A stretch of DNA of 64,000 nt from an uncultured Croceitalea sp. (GCA_947499565.1 CANMOV010000003.1:62001-126000), one strand, 5' to 3'. Shown: positions 8,751 to 17,402, counted from the stretch's first letter. Notes: generated by a model not told the origin, from the sequence alone. Program-made: numbers and translations.

Positions 8751-8905
8751 GCGCTCTAAAGTTATTGTAAGCGAACTATCTAGTAATTTATCTTTTCCTG
8801 ATTTAATATCAGATTCTGCAAATAAGTAAAAATTGTGTTCTGCTCTTGTAATAGAATTGTTTTTTTTTCGTCAAAAGGCAATAGTTGAACATTAAGTTAC
8901 ATTCC

Positions 8906-9820
8906 ATGAATCTTTTAATGGTATTTGCTACAGTTGGGTTATTCTTCTCTTGCGAAGATTCTCCTAAAACAGAAAAAGAAACATCCACGCTAAAAGCAAT
9001 AGAAACTTCAAAAGAGCAGCCGGTTGATATTGATTCAACACTAAGTGAAATTGTTGAAAAAGATACAATCTCATCTAATTTAGAAAAGATTGTACCCACT
9101 CCTGAGAAAAGTAAGCAGCCAAGCATAATTATCGCTAAAAAAGATGAAAATATTGCTGTTGAATTATCAAATGCTTTAAGCCATAAATCTTGGAACGCAT
9201 TATTAAAGAAATATGTTGATAATGACGGGAACGTTAATTATCACGGATTTAAAGGCGATGATGCAAAACTTCAAACTTATCTGGATTTCTTAGCAAAGAA
9301 TAAACCTACAACAGATTGGTCTAAAAATGAAAAGTTAGCATACTATATAAATCTTTACAATGCAGCTACGGTTAAGCTCATTTTAGACAATTATCCTACT
9401 AAAAGTATTAAGGACATTAGGAGCCCCTGGGGTAAAAAATGGGTTAAAATAGGCGATAAATTGCATTCCTTAGGAGGTATAGAACACAAGATATTACGAA
9501 AGATGAATGAGCCTCGTATTCACTTTGCTATTAATTGTGCATCATATTCGTGTCCAAAATTAATTAACGCTGCATTCACCGCAAATGAAATGGAAGCGCA
9601 ACTAGCACAAGCTACTAAGGACTTTATTAATGATACTACACGTAATAAATTTAATGATAACAGTGCTAAGCTTTCAGAAATTTTTAAATGGTACAAAGGT
9701 GATTTTACGGAGAATGGAACAGTACTTGAATACATTAAAAAGCATACAGATAAGTCCATAAACACTAAAAGTAAAATAAGTTACCTAAACTACGATTGGA
9801 GTTTAAATGAAGCAAAATAA
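8906..9820 (+). CDS. DUF547 lipoprotein
   Basis: 304 residues from the ATG at 8906, which opens a lipoprotein signal (MNLLMVFATVGLFFSC); a TTG seven codons earlier is less likely. An acidic, Thr/Ser-rich linker of about 90 residues leads to a DUF547 domain with YYINLYNAATVKLILDNYP, the CASYSCP cysteine motif, LSEIFKWYKGDF and a final YLNYDWSLNE. The fold is related to papain-like/transglutaminase proteins, but activity is unproven. A 155-base gap precedes it, the largest in this operon. The last codons overlap the TIGR04283 gene by 14 bases. A second DUF547 copy lies at 16680-17402. Confidence 0.88.
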   Translation: MNLLMVFATVGLFFSCEDSPKTEKETSTLKAIETSKEQPVDIDSTLSEIVEKDTISSNLEKIVPTPEKSKQPSIIIAKKDENIAVELSNALSHKSWNALLKKYVDNDGNVNYHGFKGDDAKLQTYLDFLAKNKPTTDWSKNEKLAYYINLYNAATVKLILDNYPTKSIKDIRSPWGKKWVKIGDKLHSLGGIEHKILRKMNEPRIHFAINCASYSCPKLINAAFTANEMEAQLAQATKDFINDTTRNKFNDNSAKLSEIFKWYKGDFTENGTVLEYIKKHTDKSINTKSKISYLNYDWSLNEAK

Positions 9821-10505
9821 AATAAGTATAATCATTCCTGTTTTAAATGAAGCAGCTATCATTCAAGATTTACTAGCATATCTACAAAAATATAGTTCCA
9901 AAAAAAATATTGCAGAGATTATTGTAGTAGATGGTGGCAGCTTAGACGATACAGTTTTAATAGCTAAATCAAAAAAAGCAAAAGTTGTATTAAGTAAAAA
10001 GGGACGAGCTAAGCAAATGAATTTTGGCGCAAAGTATGCCACTGGCAATATATTATACTTTTTACATGCAGATACCCTACCACCTGCCAGTTTTGATAAG
10101 CTAATTCTCAATGCCCATGCTAATGATGCCGAAACTGGTTGCTTTAGAATGCAGTTTGATTCCCGAAACCCTATTCTGCGGTTTTTTGGGTGGCTTTCTA
10201 GAATAAATCATACTTTATGTCGCGGGGGAGATCAATCATTATTTATTACCAAGACCCTATTTGAAAAAAGTGATGGGTTTAATGAAAAGTACCTAATTTA
10301 TGAGGATAGTGAATTCATATCAAGGCTTTATAAACAAACAAAATTTAAGATATTACCCGAAAAAGTTATCACATCTGCCAGAAAGTATCGCCAGAAAGGA
10401 TGGTATCGTGTACAATTCCATTTTGGAATAATTCACTTAAAAAATTATTTAGGTGCTAGTCCAGATGAACTGTACAGTTATTATTCAAAAAAACTACTAA
10501 CCTAA
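9807..10505 (+). CDS. TIGR04283 family GT2 glycosyltransferase (rSAM/selenodomain-associated transferase 2)
   Basis: 232 residues, GT-A fold. IIIPVLNEAAIIQDLL opens the nucleotide-sugar site, VVDGGSLDDT follows, HADTLPP carries the metal-binding DxD equivalent, and GGDQSLFITKTLFEK plus IYEDSEFISRL form the acceptor side with the catalytic acid. It is the usual companion of TIGR04282 in flavobacterial and cyanobacterial arsenosugar-type clusters. It ends the operon; the next gene is convergent. AATAAC and GTTATT after the stop can form a weak hairpin but no clear terminator is present. Confidence 0.9.
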   Translation: MKQNKISIIIPVLNEAAIIQDLLAYLQKYSSKKNIAEIIVVDGGSLDDTVLIAKSKKAKVVLSKKGRAKQMNFGAKYATGNILYFLHADTLPPASFDKLILNAHANDAETGCFRMQFDSRNPILRFFGWLSRINHTLCRGGDQSLFITKTLFEKSDGFNEKYLIYEDSEFISRLYKQTKFKILPEKVITSARKYRQKGWYRVQFHFGIIHLKNYLGASPDELYSYYSKKLLT

Positions 10506-10540
10506 AAACTGTTTGCTACTTTACAATAACTTATCTCCTG

Positions 10541-11557
10541 TTATTCGAATGATTTGGATGACTCATAGTCTAATATAGCACCTTCCGAAATCCATTTGGC
10601 AAGTGCTTGCCTATTATCTGGATCCAGAATACGTCTTTGATCTTTCTTATTTCGAATATTACCAACTTCTATATAAGCCATAGCCGGTAAGGTTTCTTTA
10701 ACCATGTAAAGACCGCTACGGTCTTCAAAAGTACCTTGATACCCTCTATTAGGTTGAAATTTTATATATTTTTTTAGAAATGTTTGGTGAATACTTTCCG
10801 CTAAACGCTTACCATTTTTACTCTTCTCGTGATGATAAAAAAACACATCTATATTTGTTCCCTTACTACGACTATCTACATGAGTTACTATTAACCGCTG
10901 ATACTTTCCTAAGTTTTTTTTGTACAACTCATTAACTGCCTCAACGCGTTGCTTTAACCTAGCCAACTGATTTAATGGAATTTCTTTGTTCGGATAAGTA
11001 ACTTCATCAGTATCTAATTCTAACACTCTATCATCTCTAATACCATCATTCTCATCTTTAATAATTAGAAAGACCTCAGCCCCATGCGAGATTAATTCTC
11101 TCGCTAAACGCAATGTTATATCATAAGCATACTCATCTTCAGCAATTAATTCTCCATTATAATTCTCCACAGCACCAGGATCAGGTCCACCATGGCCAGA
11201 TACTAAATAATAAATAGTACCACTAAGCTTATTACTTAAAGAATCTACTTGGGCAAATTCCTTACCAAAAATTGGATACTTCCTAACAGCCTCCAAGTTT
11301 ACTTTTGCTGCCTTATTAGATTCGGTAGTATCTGGAATAAAGTAAGATTGTCCAATTTTTAAAAACTCTTCTTCCAATAGCGAGTTCTTATTTACGTCAA
11401 TAAAGGCATTATAAAACTTAGTAGGGTTGACTCCGTTTTTTCGTAGAAGAGAATAAATGCCATCTCCCCGTTCTGCAATCACTGTCTGTAGCGAATCTTG
11501 GGCGGTAGCAAAAAAACAACTAGCTAAAAGAAAAAATAAGAAAAGTGTTTTGCTCAA
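10541..11557 (-). CDS. LysM-linked N-acetylmuramoyl-L-alanine amidase (amidase_3)
   Basis: 338 residues: signal peptide (to about residue 19), a LysM-like segment (GDGIYSLLRKNGVNP to LKIGQSYFIP, about 31-75) and an amidase_3 domain. Zinc enzymes of this family cut the bond between MurNAc and L-Ala in peptidoglycan. Ligand and catalytic residues appear intact: His122 in SGHGGPDPGA, Glu142 before AYDITLRLA, His226 in THVDSR and the catalytic Glu297 in YIEVGN. Expected location is periplasmic, acting in cell division or envelope remodelling. It is immediately downstream (23 bases) of a paralogue whose active site is lost, so the two are almost surely co-expressed. Confidence 0.9.
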   Translation of the reverse strand: MSKTLFLFFLLASCFFATAQDSLQTVIAERGDGIYSLLRKNGVNPTKFYNAFIDVNKNSLLEEEFLKIGQSYFIPDTTESNKAAKVNLEAVRKYPIFGKEFAQVDSLSNKLSGTIYYLVSGHGGPDPGAVENYNGELIAEDEYAYDITLRLARELISHGAEVFLIIKDENDGIRDDRVLELDTDEVTYPNKEIPLNQLARLKQRVEAVNELYKKNLGKYQRLIVTHVDSRSKGTNIDVFFYHHEKSKNGKRLAESIHQTFLKKYIKFQPNRGYQGTFEDRSGLYMVKETLPAMAYIEVGNIRNKKDQRRILDPDNRQALAKWISEGAILDYESSKSFE

Positions 11558-11580
11558 TCTTTTTTATGCAAATCTAGCAG

Positions 11581-12552
11581 CTATTTTTCAATTTCTAAAT
11601 CTGCGTAATCATTTAAGACGCCACTTGTAATAATACTAGATAACAATTCTTGATTTGAGTTTACCAAAATAACGTCTTCTATTGATGGCTTTTCTCCACT
11701 GCCAATTTCGATTAAAGTAATTGCAGGTAATGCATTTTTTGCTAAGTATAGATTATTTCTCTCTGTAAAAATCTCCGTATACTCTTTAAAAGGTTTGCTT
11801 TCAATACTATTCTCATTAAAAATGCGCTGTATGTTAGCAGCAATTCGTCTGCCATCTTCACTAGAATTATGGTGATAAACAGAAACTTCGCAGTGCTCAT
11901 TTGTGATATTATCATTCACCCTTGTAATAAGCAATCGCTGGTATTTACCATGATGTTTTAAATACTTTTTATTAATAATCTCTACATATTCCTGCATTTG
12001 GCTTAAATCTGCCATTGCCCCCTCTGTTTTTGTATATTTTGTTTCTTGAACAGGTGCATTGTTATTTTCAGCTTCACTCTGTATTAGATATACTTGTGCG
12101 CCATGCACCATTAATTCTTGTGCCAAATTCATTGTAATTTCATCAGTAATTTTATTAACGGATGACGATGTTTTCATTTGACTATTACCAGAAATTAGAT
12201 AAATTACTGCATTCTTTAGTTTTGTGCTTTTAGGTGATATTGCTGCCAGTTCAGATTTAAAAATAGATTCTTCAATATTCTTATCTGCCTGTACTTGAAC
12301 CGCTGTTCTCTTAAAAGAATCTTCAGCATATGGTATAACGTATGCTCTTCCTAAATGCAATTCACTACCATTCCGCAAGTTCTTTTTATTAAGCTCTACA
12401 AACTCCGCGTAGTATTTTGCTGGGTTTAAACCTTGTTTTCTAAGTATTGAAAAAATACCATCACCGCTTTCTGCAACTACAAGATGTGGATTAGCTTGTC
12501 CAAGTAATATTATGGGATATAATACACAAAGAATGGAGAATATTTTTTTCAT
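11581..12552 (-). CDS. catalytically degenerate amidase_3 paralogue (pseudoenzyme)
   Basis: 323 residues with the same plan as the adjacent amidase: signal peptide, LysM-like segment (GDGIFSILRKQGLNP to LGRAYVIP) and a domain alignable throughout. The zinc site is gone. The SGHGG His is Asn123 (SGNSQMKTSS), the glycine-rich loop is replaced, the Glu ligand position reads Lys134 by my alignment, and the THVDSR His is Arg211 (TRVNDN). Only the final Glu282 (LIEIGSG) remains. Length, frame and signal peptide are intact, so it is not a decaying pseudogene. A regulatory, scaffolding or peptidoglycan-binding role is inferred. Confidence 0.85.
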   Translation of the reverse strand: MKKIFSILCVLYPIILLGQANPHLVVAESGDGIFSILRKQGLNPAKYYAEFVELNKKNLRNGSELHLGRAYVIPYAEDSFKRTAVQVQADKNIEESIFKSELAAISPKSTKLKNAVIYLISGNSQMKTSSSVNKITDEITMNLAQELMVHGAQVYLIQSEAENNNAPVQETKYTKTEGAMADLSQMQEYVEIINKKYLKHHGKYQRLLITRVNDNITNEHCEVSVYHHNSSEDGRRIAANIQRIFNENSIESKPFKEYTEIFTERNNLYLAKNALPAITLIEIGSGEKPSIEDVILVNSNQELLSSIITSGVLNDYADLEIEK

Positions 12553-12600
12553 CGTTAAGAATAATTATGCGTGGGATGCCCTGCAAATATGCACAATTAT

Positions 12601-12639
12601 CGACGAAATGCAAAAAAATCCGATGAAATGTATAAAAAT
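12601..12639. repeat. two-copy imperfect direct repeat, possible operator
   Basis: CGACGAAATGCAAAAAAAT (12601-12619) and CGATGAAATGTATAAAAAT (12621-12639) agree at 16 of 19 positions with a 20-base period, about two helical turns. It lies 49 bases upstream of the pseudo-amidase start. Same-face direct repeats of this size suit a dimeric or LytTR-type regulator; the protein is unknown. Confidence 0.45.
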
Positions 12640-12678
12640 ATAGATTAAGTAAGGAAAAAACTTACGAAATAATGAGCG

Positions 12679-13947
12679 TTAAAAATACTGTCCTATCCCA
12701 AAAACGATTCCTCGACTAGCGTCTTTAGTAATGCCATGACCATAATCTATTCTAAATATTGCATTAAAAATACGTTTATGAATAAAACGAACTCCTACCC
12801 CTGGGTATATCCTTAAATTCTGACTGTCCGCAAAGTCTCCAAAGTCACCTCCTGGATTACGCCAACTACCACCATCAACAAAAATATTACTCTGTAGCAC
12901 AAACCAATCTTTATCCATTAGTGTGTGTCTATATTCTGTATTTAAAACGATTGCTCCAGTACCCCGATCAATTGTATTACCTACCCCTCTAATATTTAGG
13001 TTATTATCTACTGCAAAAGGCGCAAATGGAGTATCTAGATTACTTGCAAGCCCTAATCTAAGTCTATTTGCCCAATTCCCGCGTTTACCAATTCTAGCAT
13101 AATATGCAAAATCATTAAATCCAATTGCAAATTCTGGAAGCGTTGTATTAGCACTATTTACATATTGAAAATTTAGTGTACTCTTAAAACCAGATAGGTA
13201 TTGATAGTAATACTCAATTCCATCATAGTTATAAATAAGCTTATATAAGTATTTATCTACATTAAGATTTTGGGGCACATTTGGGTCAGTAGTACCCGAT
13301 ATATATTGGTAATCTTCGGTAAAGAAATTAACTCCAAACTCTATCCTGTGTTTATAGTTGAACTCGTATAATGCTAATACCTCAATAGATTCATTATTAT
13401 ACTTATAGTCTGCAGTACCATTATCCAAAAAAACAGGTTCTTGCGTAGTTAAATCTTGGTAATTAATAGTTAATCCTAAATGTTTAGAAAATAAATAAGG
13501 TGCTCTAACATTAATACCATAAGAGCTGAAAATATCATACTGATAAAATCCTCCTAGAGTTATATTTTGTCCTAAAAAATTAAACTCTTGTAATCCAACT
13601 CTAAAGGCAAATTCATCATTGTTTGAAGTGAAAATATTTGCAAAAGGGATTAACGTAAAATTCTCTTCAACACCATAATAAACATTAAAGTTATTTTCTC
13701 CTTCCGCAGGAAATACCTGATAATAGGCATGAGCAATAGAGGGTAGTCGTTTTAGGCGTTCTATATCATTTTCAAGAATTGTAGAATCTAATGCCATACC
13801 AGCATTTAATCTTACAACTTTTTTTATAAAACTTGTTTTAGTTCTTTTATTACCTTGAATTTTTAAATCCAAGACAGTTCCCTGAGCAGAGACACCTATT
13901 GAAAGTAGTACTACTAAAATGCCTAAATATCTTAAAATCAGTCTCAA
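12679..13947 (-). CDS. Omp85/BamA-superfamily outer-membrane barrel with one POTRA
   Basis: 422 residues with a signal peptide (cleavage after VSA). Residues about 25-95 (LDLKIQGNKRTKTSFIKKVV to NFNVYYGVEE) fit one POTRA domain. The rest is a 16-strand-type barrel with Omp85 hallmarks: NIRGVGN in the RGF/RGY loop-6 position, NTEYRHTL before VLQSNIFVDGGSW, and a terminal aromatic strand (FGIGQYF). At this size it is too short for BamA (five POTRAs) or TamA (three), so it is a lean Omp85 protein. The substrate or partner is unknown; the neighbouring amidase pair hints at envelope function. Confidence 0.8.
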   Translation of the reverse strand: MRLILRYLGILVVLLSIGVSAQGTVLDLKIQGNKRTKTSFIKKVVRLNAGMALDSTILENDIERLKRLPSIAHAYYQVFPAEGENNFNVYYGVEENFTLIPFANIFTSNNDEFAFRVGLQEFNFLGQNITLGGFYQYDIFSSYGINVRAPYLFSKHLGLTINYQDLTTQEPVFLDNGTADYKYNNESIEVLALYEFNYKHRIEFGVNFFTEDYQYISGTTDPNVPQNLNVDKYLYKLIYNYDGIEYYYQYLSGFKSTLNFQYVNSANTTLPEFAIGFNDFAYYARIGKRGNWANRLRLGLASNLDTPFAPFAVDNNLNIRGVGNTIDRGTGAIVLNTEYRHTLMDKDWFVLQSNIFVDGGSWRNPGGDFGDFADSQNLRIYPGVGVRFIHKRIFNAIFRIDYGHGITKDASRGIVFGIGQYF

Positions 13948-13978
13948 TTTTTTTATTTAAATATACTCCAAAAACATG

Positions 13979-14719
13979 CTATTGGACATTGAACTGTATT
14001 TCGGAAAACATATTTACCCAATTATCCTCGCTTACAGCTAAAAGTGTAAAATTATAGTCCTGATTAATTTCTAGTGCTGGGGGCTCTTGTTCTGTAATAT
14101 TTAGCACAACATTATCTAATTTGTAATACTGAAACATCTTTTCAAAAGTATACGTGCCAGAAAGTAAATCGTTATTATTATTTGAGACTACATGAAAATA
14201 AATTTTGGAGTCATCAAAAGTGCCATCTTCCCAAGAAAATATTGGCATATTCGAAGGTTGAATCATTATATTTTGCGGTAAATATTCCGTAGGTTTTGAA
14301 ATCTGCTTTAATCTAATGGGATTAGAAAGGTGAATCTTTCCTTCCTCTTCAAAAGATACAATTACCCATTTTTCTATTTCAGGAACTATTTCATACTTTA
14401 AGAGGTACCCATTAAAAACAGCTACTAAACCTGCATCATTTCTGGTGTATTCAGAATAATCATTCTTATCAACATCTATACTTTCAGTTTCATAAAAATT
14501 AATATCAGAAGCTCCATCGCGGGGAAATAAAAAAACACTAACTGCATTAGAATTCTGATTACTAGCTGCACATGCAATTACATTATCAATAACAACTTCC
14601 CTATCAACCAAAGTTGCATCTAGTGAAGAAAAAAGCGCTATAGGCTCATCATCTGAGTTGCATGATAAAAACAGCAGTAGTAACAAGGGGAGAAAAAGAC
14701 AAATTATTTTCTTTTTCAT
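13979..14719 (-). CDS. hypothetical lipoprotein
   Basis: 246 residues with a strong lipoprotein signal (MKKKIICLFLPLLLLLFLSC) followed by an acidic NSDDEP tether, a combination that favours surface export of lipoproteins in Bacteroidota. The mature protein is beta-rich and acidic, with no recognised catalytic motif. It sits 31 bases from the Omp85-type gene and 12 bases from the GH113-like gene on the same strand, so it is within a minus-strand operon. Function not recognised. Confidence 0.75.
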   Translation of the reverse strand: MKKKIICLFLPLLLLLFLSCNSDDEPIALFSSLDATLVDREVVIDNVIACAASNQNSNAVSVFLFPRDGASDINFYETESIDVDKNDYSEYTRNDAGLVAVFNGYLLKYEIVPEIEKWVIVSFEEEGKIHLSNPIRLKQISKPTEYLPQNIMIQPSNMPIFSWEDGTFDDSKIYFHVVSNNNNDLLSGTYTFEKMFQYYKLDNVVLNITEQEPPALEINQDYNFTLLAVSEDNWVNMFSEIQFNVQ

Positions 14720-14731
14720 AACAACTTTTAT

Positions 14732-15733
14732 CTAATAGTCGCCATAATAATTTCTAATTACATTTTCTGCAGGTTTATTTTGAGGTGTAAAGCGATTATC
14801 CTCTATCCCACCTGATTTGTCATGGTGAATAAACCATTTCCAAACAAAACCTCCTGCAAACCAATCTTCTTTCCAAAACTCTTCAAAAATAGCTTTTGTA
14901 GCATCAGCTTGTGCCTTAAGATTAACATCCATTTCATTCCTATCCACCAACCATGGTTTCTTTGCGGTAAAGTCCATACTGCGATAACCAAACTCAGTAA
15001 ACAGAATATTCTTGTTTTCTTTGTCCGCAGCTGCTTCCAATTTCGCTTTCCACTTTTGCCAACCTTGCTGCATTTGCAACTGTGTTGGGAATTTTTCTTC
15101 GTTTAATGGAAAATATGCATCTACACCTATAAAATCCAGCTGTTTCCAAAAAGGGGTTCTCGTATATTCATCCCAATTTGCTGCATAGGTTAATTTACCT
15201 TTGTAAATGCTTCTTACCTTTTGGATTAGTTCTTGCCAGTATTCGGGTCTATTTTTTACAAACTCTTCCAATTCGGTACCTATACAATAAATTTCAGCAT
15301 TGGTATCTTCTGCCAGTCTAGCATAGGTTAAAATAAAGTCTGAATAGGTCTTTTCCAATGTGTTCCAATCTTCTTCAGATTGCATAGCCATATCCCCGGT
15401 AAACTCGCCTCGCCAAACCCAAATTTGAGGCTTTAGCATTATTTTTACTTTATTTTTTTTAAGTAATTCTATATACTGCTTTGCACCAGCTCTAGTTTCA
15501 CCAAACCATTGCCTATCTGTATTAAAGACAACATTTGGAGAGCTTAGACTTCTAATAAAACCAAAAGGCATAATTGCTGCGTAATTTGCATTTACCTTTA
15601 CTACTGGGTCCACATGAGTCTGCGAAATTTTATCTCTTGAGGCAACAAAACTGACCCCATTAATTTTTTCCTCAATCTGACTCTTACAAGAAAACTGAAG
15701 TAGGCATAAAAAAAGAAGCCCTAATCTTTTCAT
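14732..15733 (-). CDS. GH113-like glycoside hydrolase lipoprotein
   Basis: 333 residues with lipoprotein signal MKRLGLLFLCLLQFSC. It is a TIM-barrel hydrolase resembling family GH113 (endo-beta-mannanases and relatives): the N-terminal NGVSFVA strand, MLKPQIWVWRGEFTG, IGTELEEFV (acid/base Glu candidate), YAANWDEY, IGVDAYFPL and ILFTEFGYRS (nucleophile Glu candidate), then GGFVWKWF. Such lipoproteins without sugar transporters nearby may act on envelope or environmental mannans; the substrate is not readable. The neighbours on both sides are envelope proteins, so a housekeeping glycan role is possible. Confidence 0.8.
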   Translation of the reverse strand: MKRLGLLFLCLLQFSCKSQIEEKINGVSFVASRDKISQTHVDPVVKVNANYAAIMPFGFIRSLSSPNVVFNTDRQWFGETRAGAKQYIELLKKNKVKIMLKPQIWVWRGEFTGDMAMQSEEDWNTLEKTYSDFILTYARLAEDTNAEIYCIGTELEEFVKNRPEYWQELIQKVRSIYKGKLTYAANWDEYTRTPFWKQLDFIGVDAYFPLNEEKFPTQLQMQQGWQKWKAKLEAAADKENKNILFTEFGYRSMDFTAKKPWLVDRNEMDVNLKAQADATKAIFEEFWKEDWFAGGFVWKWFIHHDKSGGIEDNRFTPQNKPAENVIRNYYGDY

Positions 15734-15780
15734 AGTTAAAAAATTAAGACTTCTAAAATACTTGTTTTGTAGGCTAATGA

Positions 15781-16647
15781 CTAAAAAACTGCTCGCAAAC
15801 CTATGTTAAAAGTTTCCCCTAGGCCGGTGTTTTCTCCTCTTACAAAGTTTGTATAAAGTACTTCTACGTTAAGTTCATTAGTTAATTGATACTTAGCACC
15901 ACCGCCTAAAGCTGTAAAGTTTTGAGTAAAATCATTACCCAGGTCAAGTCGTTGAGAATGTTGCGCCAATGCTAAAACAGTGAACTTAGAACTTGGAAAA
16001 TAGCTTAAAAATACTCCTGGAGTTAGGTTTAAACTATTATTAGCAAAACTTTTTTCCTTATCTCCAAAATTTAATTCTGAATTTAGCTCAGTAAACAATT
16101 GCCATTTCTTCCCTGGAAAAGTATAGTCATAAAAGAACCTATTCTGCCAGGTAAAACCATCTTGGTCCAAGAACACCCCATTATCATCATTCTCGCTGCT
16201 CACTAAAGGAATGGAAAATGCACTTAAAATTGAAAAGTTTCCAACATTTTTAAAAGGAACAAATTTTATAGCTGGTGCTATTGATGTAATCCCTGAAGTA
16301 GTCCTGCGCTCCGTTGAACCATCTCCTAAAATAAAATCTCTTCCATTGGCTCTATATTCTACAATAGCACCTATGTTTACTCTTTTGCTTGGAGAGACCC
16401 CGGTAAATGCCTCTAAGGTTGATGTGAAAAAATTTTGTCTAATCCCATCATCAGAAGGGAAAGTACTTTCCGTTTGGGTATACAAATTATTGAATAATTT
16501 AAGATCCCATTGCCCTTGTCCAATAAGTTTGGATGGGGTTAGATTCTGTATTACACTACCGCCATCATCAGAATCATCTTGAGCAATTAAGCTAAGCGTG
16601 GACAGTAAAAGTCCAGCCATGAGAATATGGTTTTTAAAAATTTTCAT
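15781..16647 (-). CDS. outer-membrane beta-barrel protein, unknown ligand
   Basis: 288 residues from the ATG at 16647, preferred to the upstream frame opening because it starts the signal peptide (MKIFKNHILMAGLLLSTLSLIAQ). The mature part begins acidic (DDSDDGGS) then shows alternating amphipathic strands: KLIGQGQWDLKLFNNLYTQ, NVGNFSILSAFSIPLV, and ends NIGLRAVF with a terminal Phe typical of barrel insertion signals. It lies 32 bases downstream of a DUF547 gene in the same direction, and the two probably work together or share a promoter. No named family was recognised with confidence. Confidence 0.7.
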   Translation of the reverse strand: MKIFKNHILMAGLLLSTLSLIAQDDSDDGGSVIQNLTPSKLIGQGQWDLKLFNNLYTQTESTFPSDDGIRQNFFTSTLEAFTGVSPSKRVNIGAIVEYRANGRDFILGDGSTERRTTSGITSIAPAIKFVPFKNVGNFSILSAFSIPLVSSENDDNGVFLDQDGFTWQNRFFYDYTFPGKKWQLFTELNSELNFGDKEKSFANNSLNLTPGVFLSYFPSSKFTVLALAQHSQRLDLGNDFTQNFTALGGGAKYQLTNELNVEVLYTNFVRGENTGLGETFNIGLRAVF

Positions 16648-16679
16648 TTTCGTTGTTTTTAAAAAGATTGTTGTTTTAA

Positions 16680-17402
16680 TTATTTGATTTCGTTCAAAGT
16701 CCAATCGTAAGCGTAGTAACTTACTTTAGCTCCTGAATCAATTTTTTCATTTCGGTATTGGTTAACATAGTCGATTTCGCTTTTCCCGTCTTGAGTAAAA
16801 TCTCCTTTATACCATTCAAAAAGTTGAGAAAGTTGCACTTTCTTTCCTTTAATTTTAATAAAGCTTGGATTATTTAAAGCAATCTTAGTTTGCTTTTGTA
16901 ATTGACTTTCTAGGGTGTTAGGCAAGTATGCATTATTTATAATTGGTGGGCAACCTAATCCTGCACAGACTAATACAAAGTGGAATCGCGCTTCTTTAGG
17001 AAAATTACCTCTAAGCAACTTATTCTCAATATCATTTAAGGTTATACTCTTTCCACCAATGTCATACTTAGTTTTATCAAAAAAGCCTGCCTTATCCAAA
17101 GGCGATTTAATAGGATAATTAGCTACAATTCCTTTAATAACTGATAAGTTATATCCATTAATCCAAAAGGCTTGATAAGTAGCCTTATCACTTTCAGAGA
17201 CTGCTATTCCATTAGCTAAATCAACTAGTTCATTTAGCGAAGTGGGATTTTCCTTAAGGGATTTATAGTCTACTCTTCCATTCTTAACATAAGTATTAAA
17301 GAAGGTATCTGCTTTTGAAAAGAAATCTGCAACATTTTGAGCCATGCTAAACTGAAACAGTAGCATAAGGATTAAAGAGGTTAGCGTTGTTCTATTTTTC
17401 AT
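16680..17402 (-). CDS. exported DUF547 protein
   Basis: 240 residues with a Sec signal (MKNRTTLTSLILMLLFQFSMAQ) rather than a lipobox. The DUF547 core is nearly the whole protein: FWINGYNLSVIKGIVANYP, LVCAGLGCPPI (cysteine motif), LSQLFEWYKGDF and a final YYAYDWTLNE. It is a clear relative of the lipoprotein copy at 8906-9820 but lacks the long linker. Gene order DUF547 then outer-membrane barrel is on the minus strand, divergent from the FAD oxidoreductase operon across a 237-base regulatory gap. Enzymatic role unknown. Confidence 0.87.
   Translation of the reverse strand: MKNRTTLTSLILMLLFQFSMAQNVADFFSKADTFFNTYVKNGRVDYKSLKENPTSLNELVDLANGIAVSESDKATYQAFWINGYNLSVIKGIVANYPIKSPLDKAGFFDKTKYDIGGKSITLNDIENKLLRGNFPKEARFHFVLVCAGLGCPPIINNAYLPNTLESQLQKQTKIALNNPSFIKIKGKKVQLSQLFEWYKGDFTQDGKSEIDYVNQYRNEKIDSGAKVSYYAYDWTLNEIK

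Noticed and set aside
8809-9126. Minus-strand ORF across the gap before the DUF547 lipoprotein
   Set aside because: It mostly overlaps the acidic linker of DUF547 on the other strand and shows no motif.
11581-12552. Pseudogene call for the second amidase
   Set aside because: Frame, length, signal peptide and fold are intact; only catalytic residues are lost.
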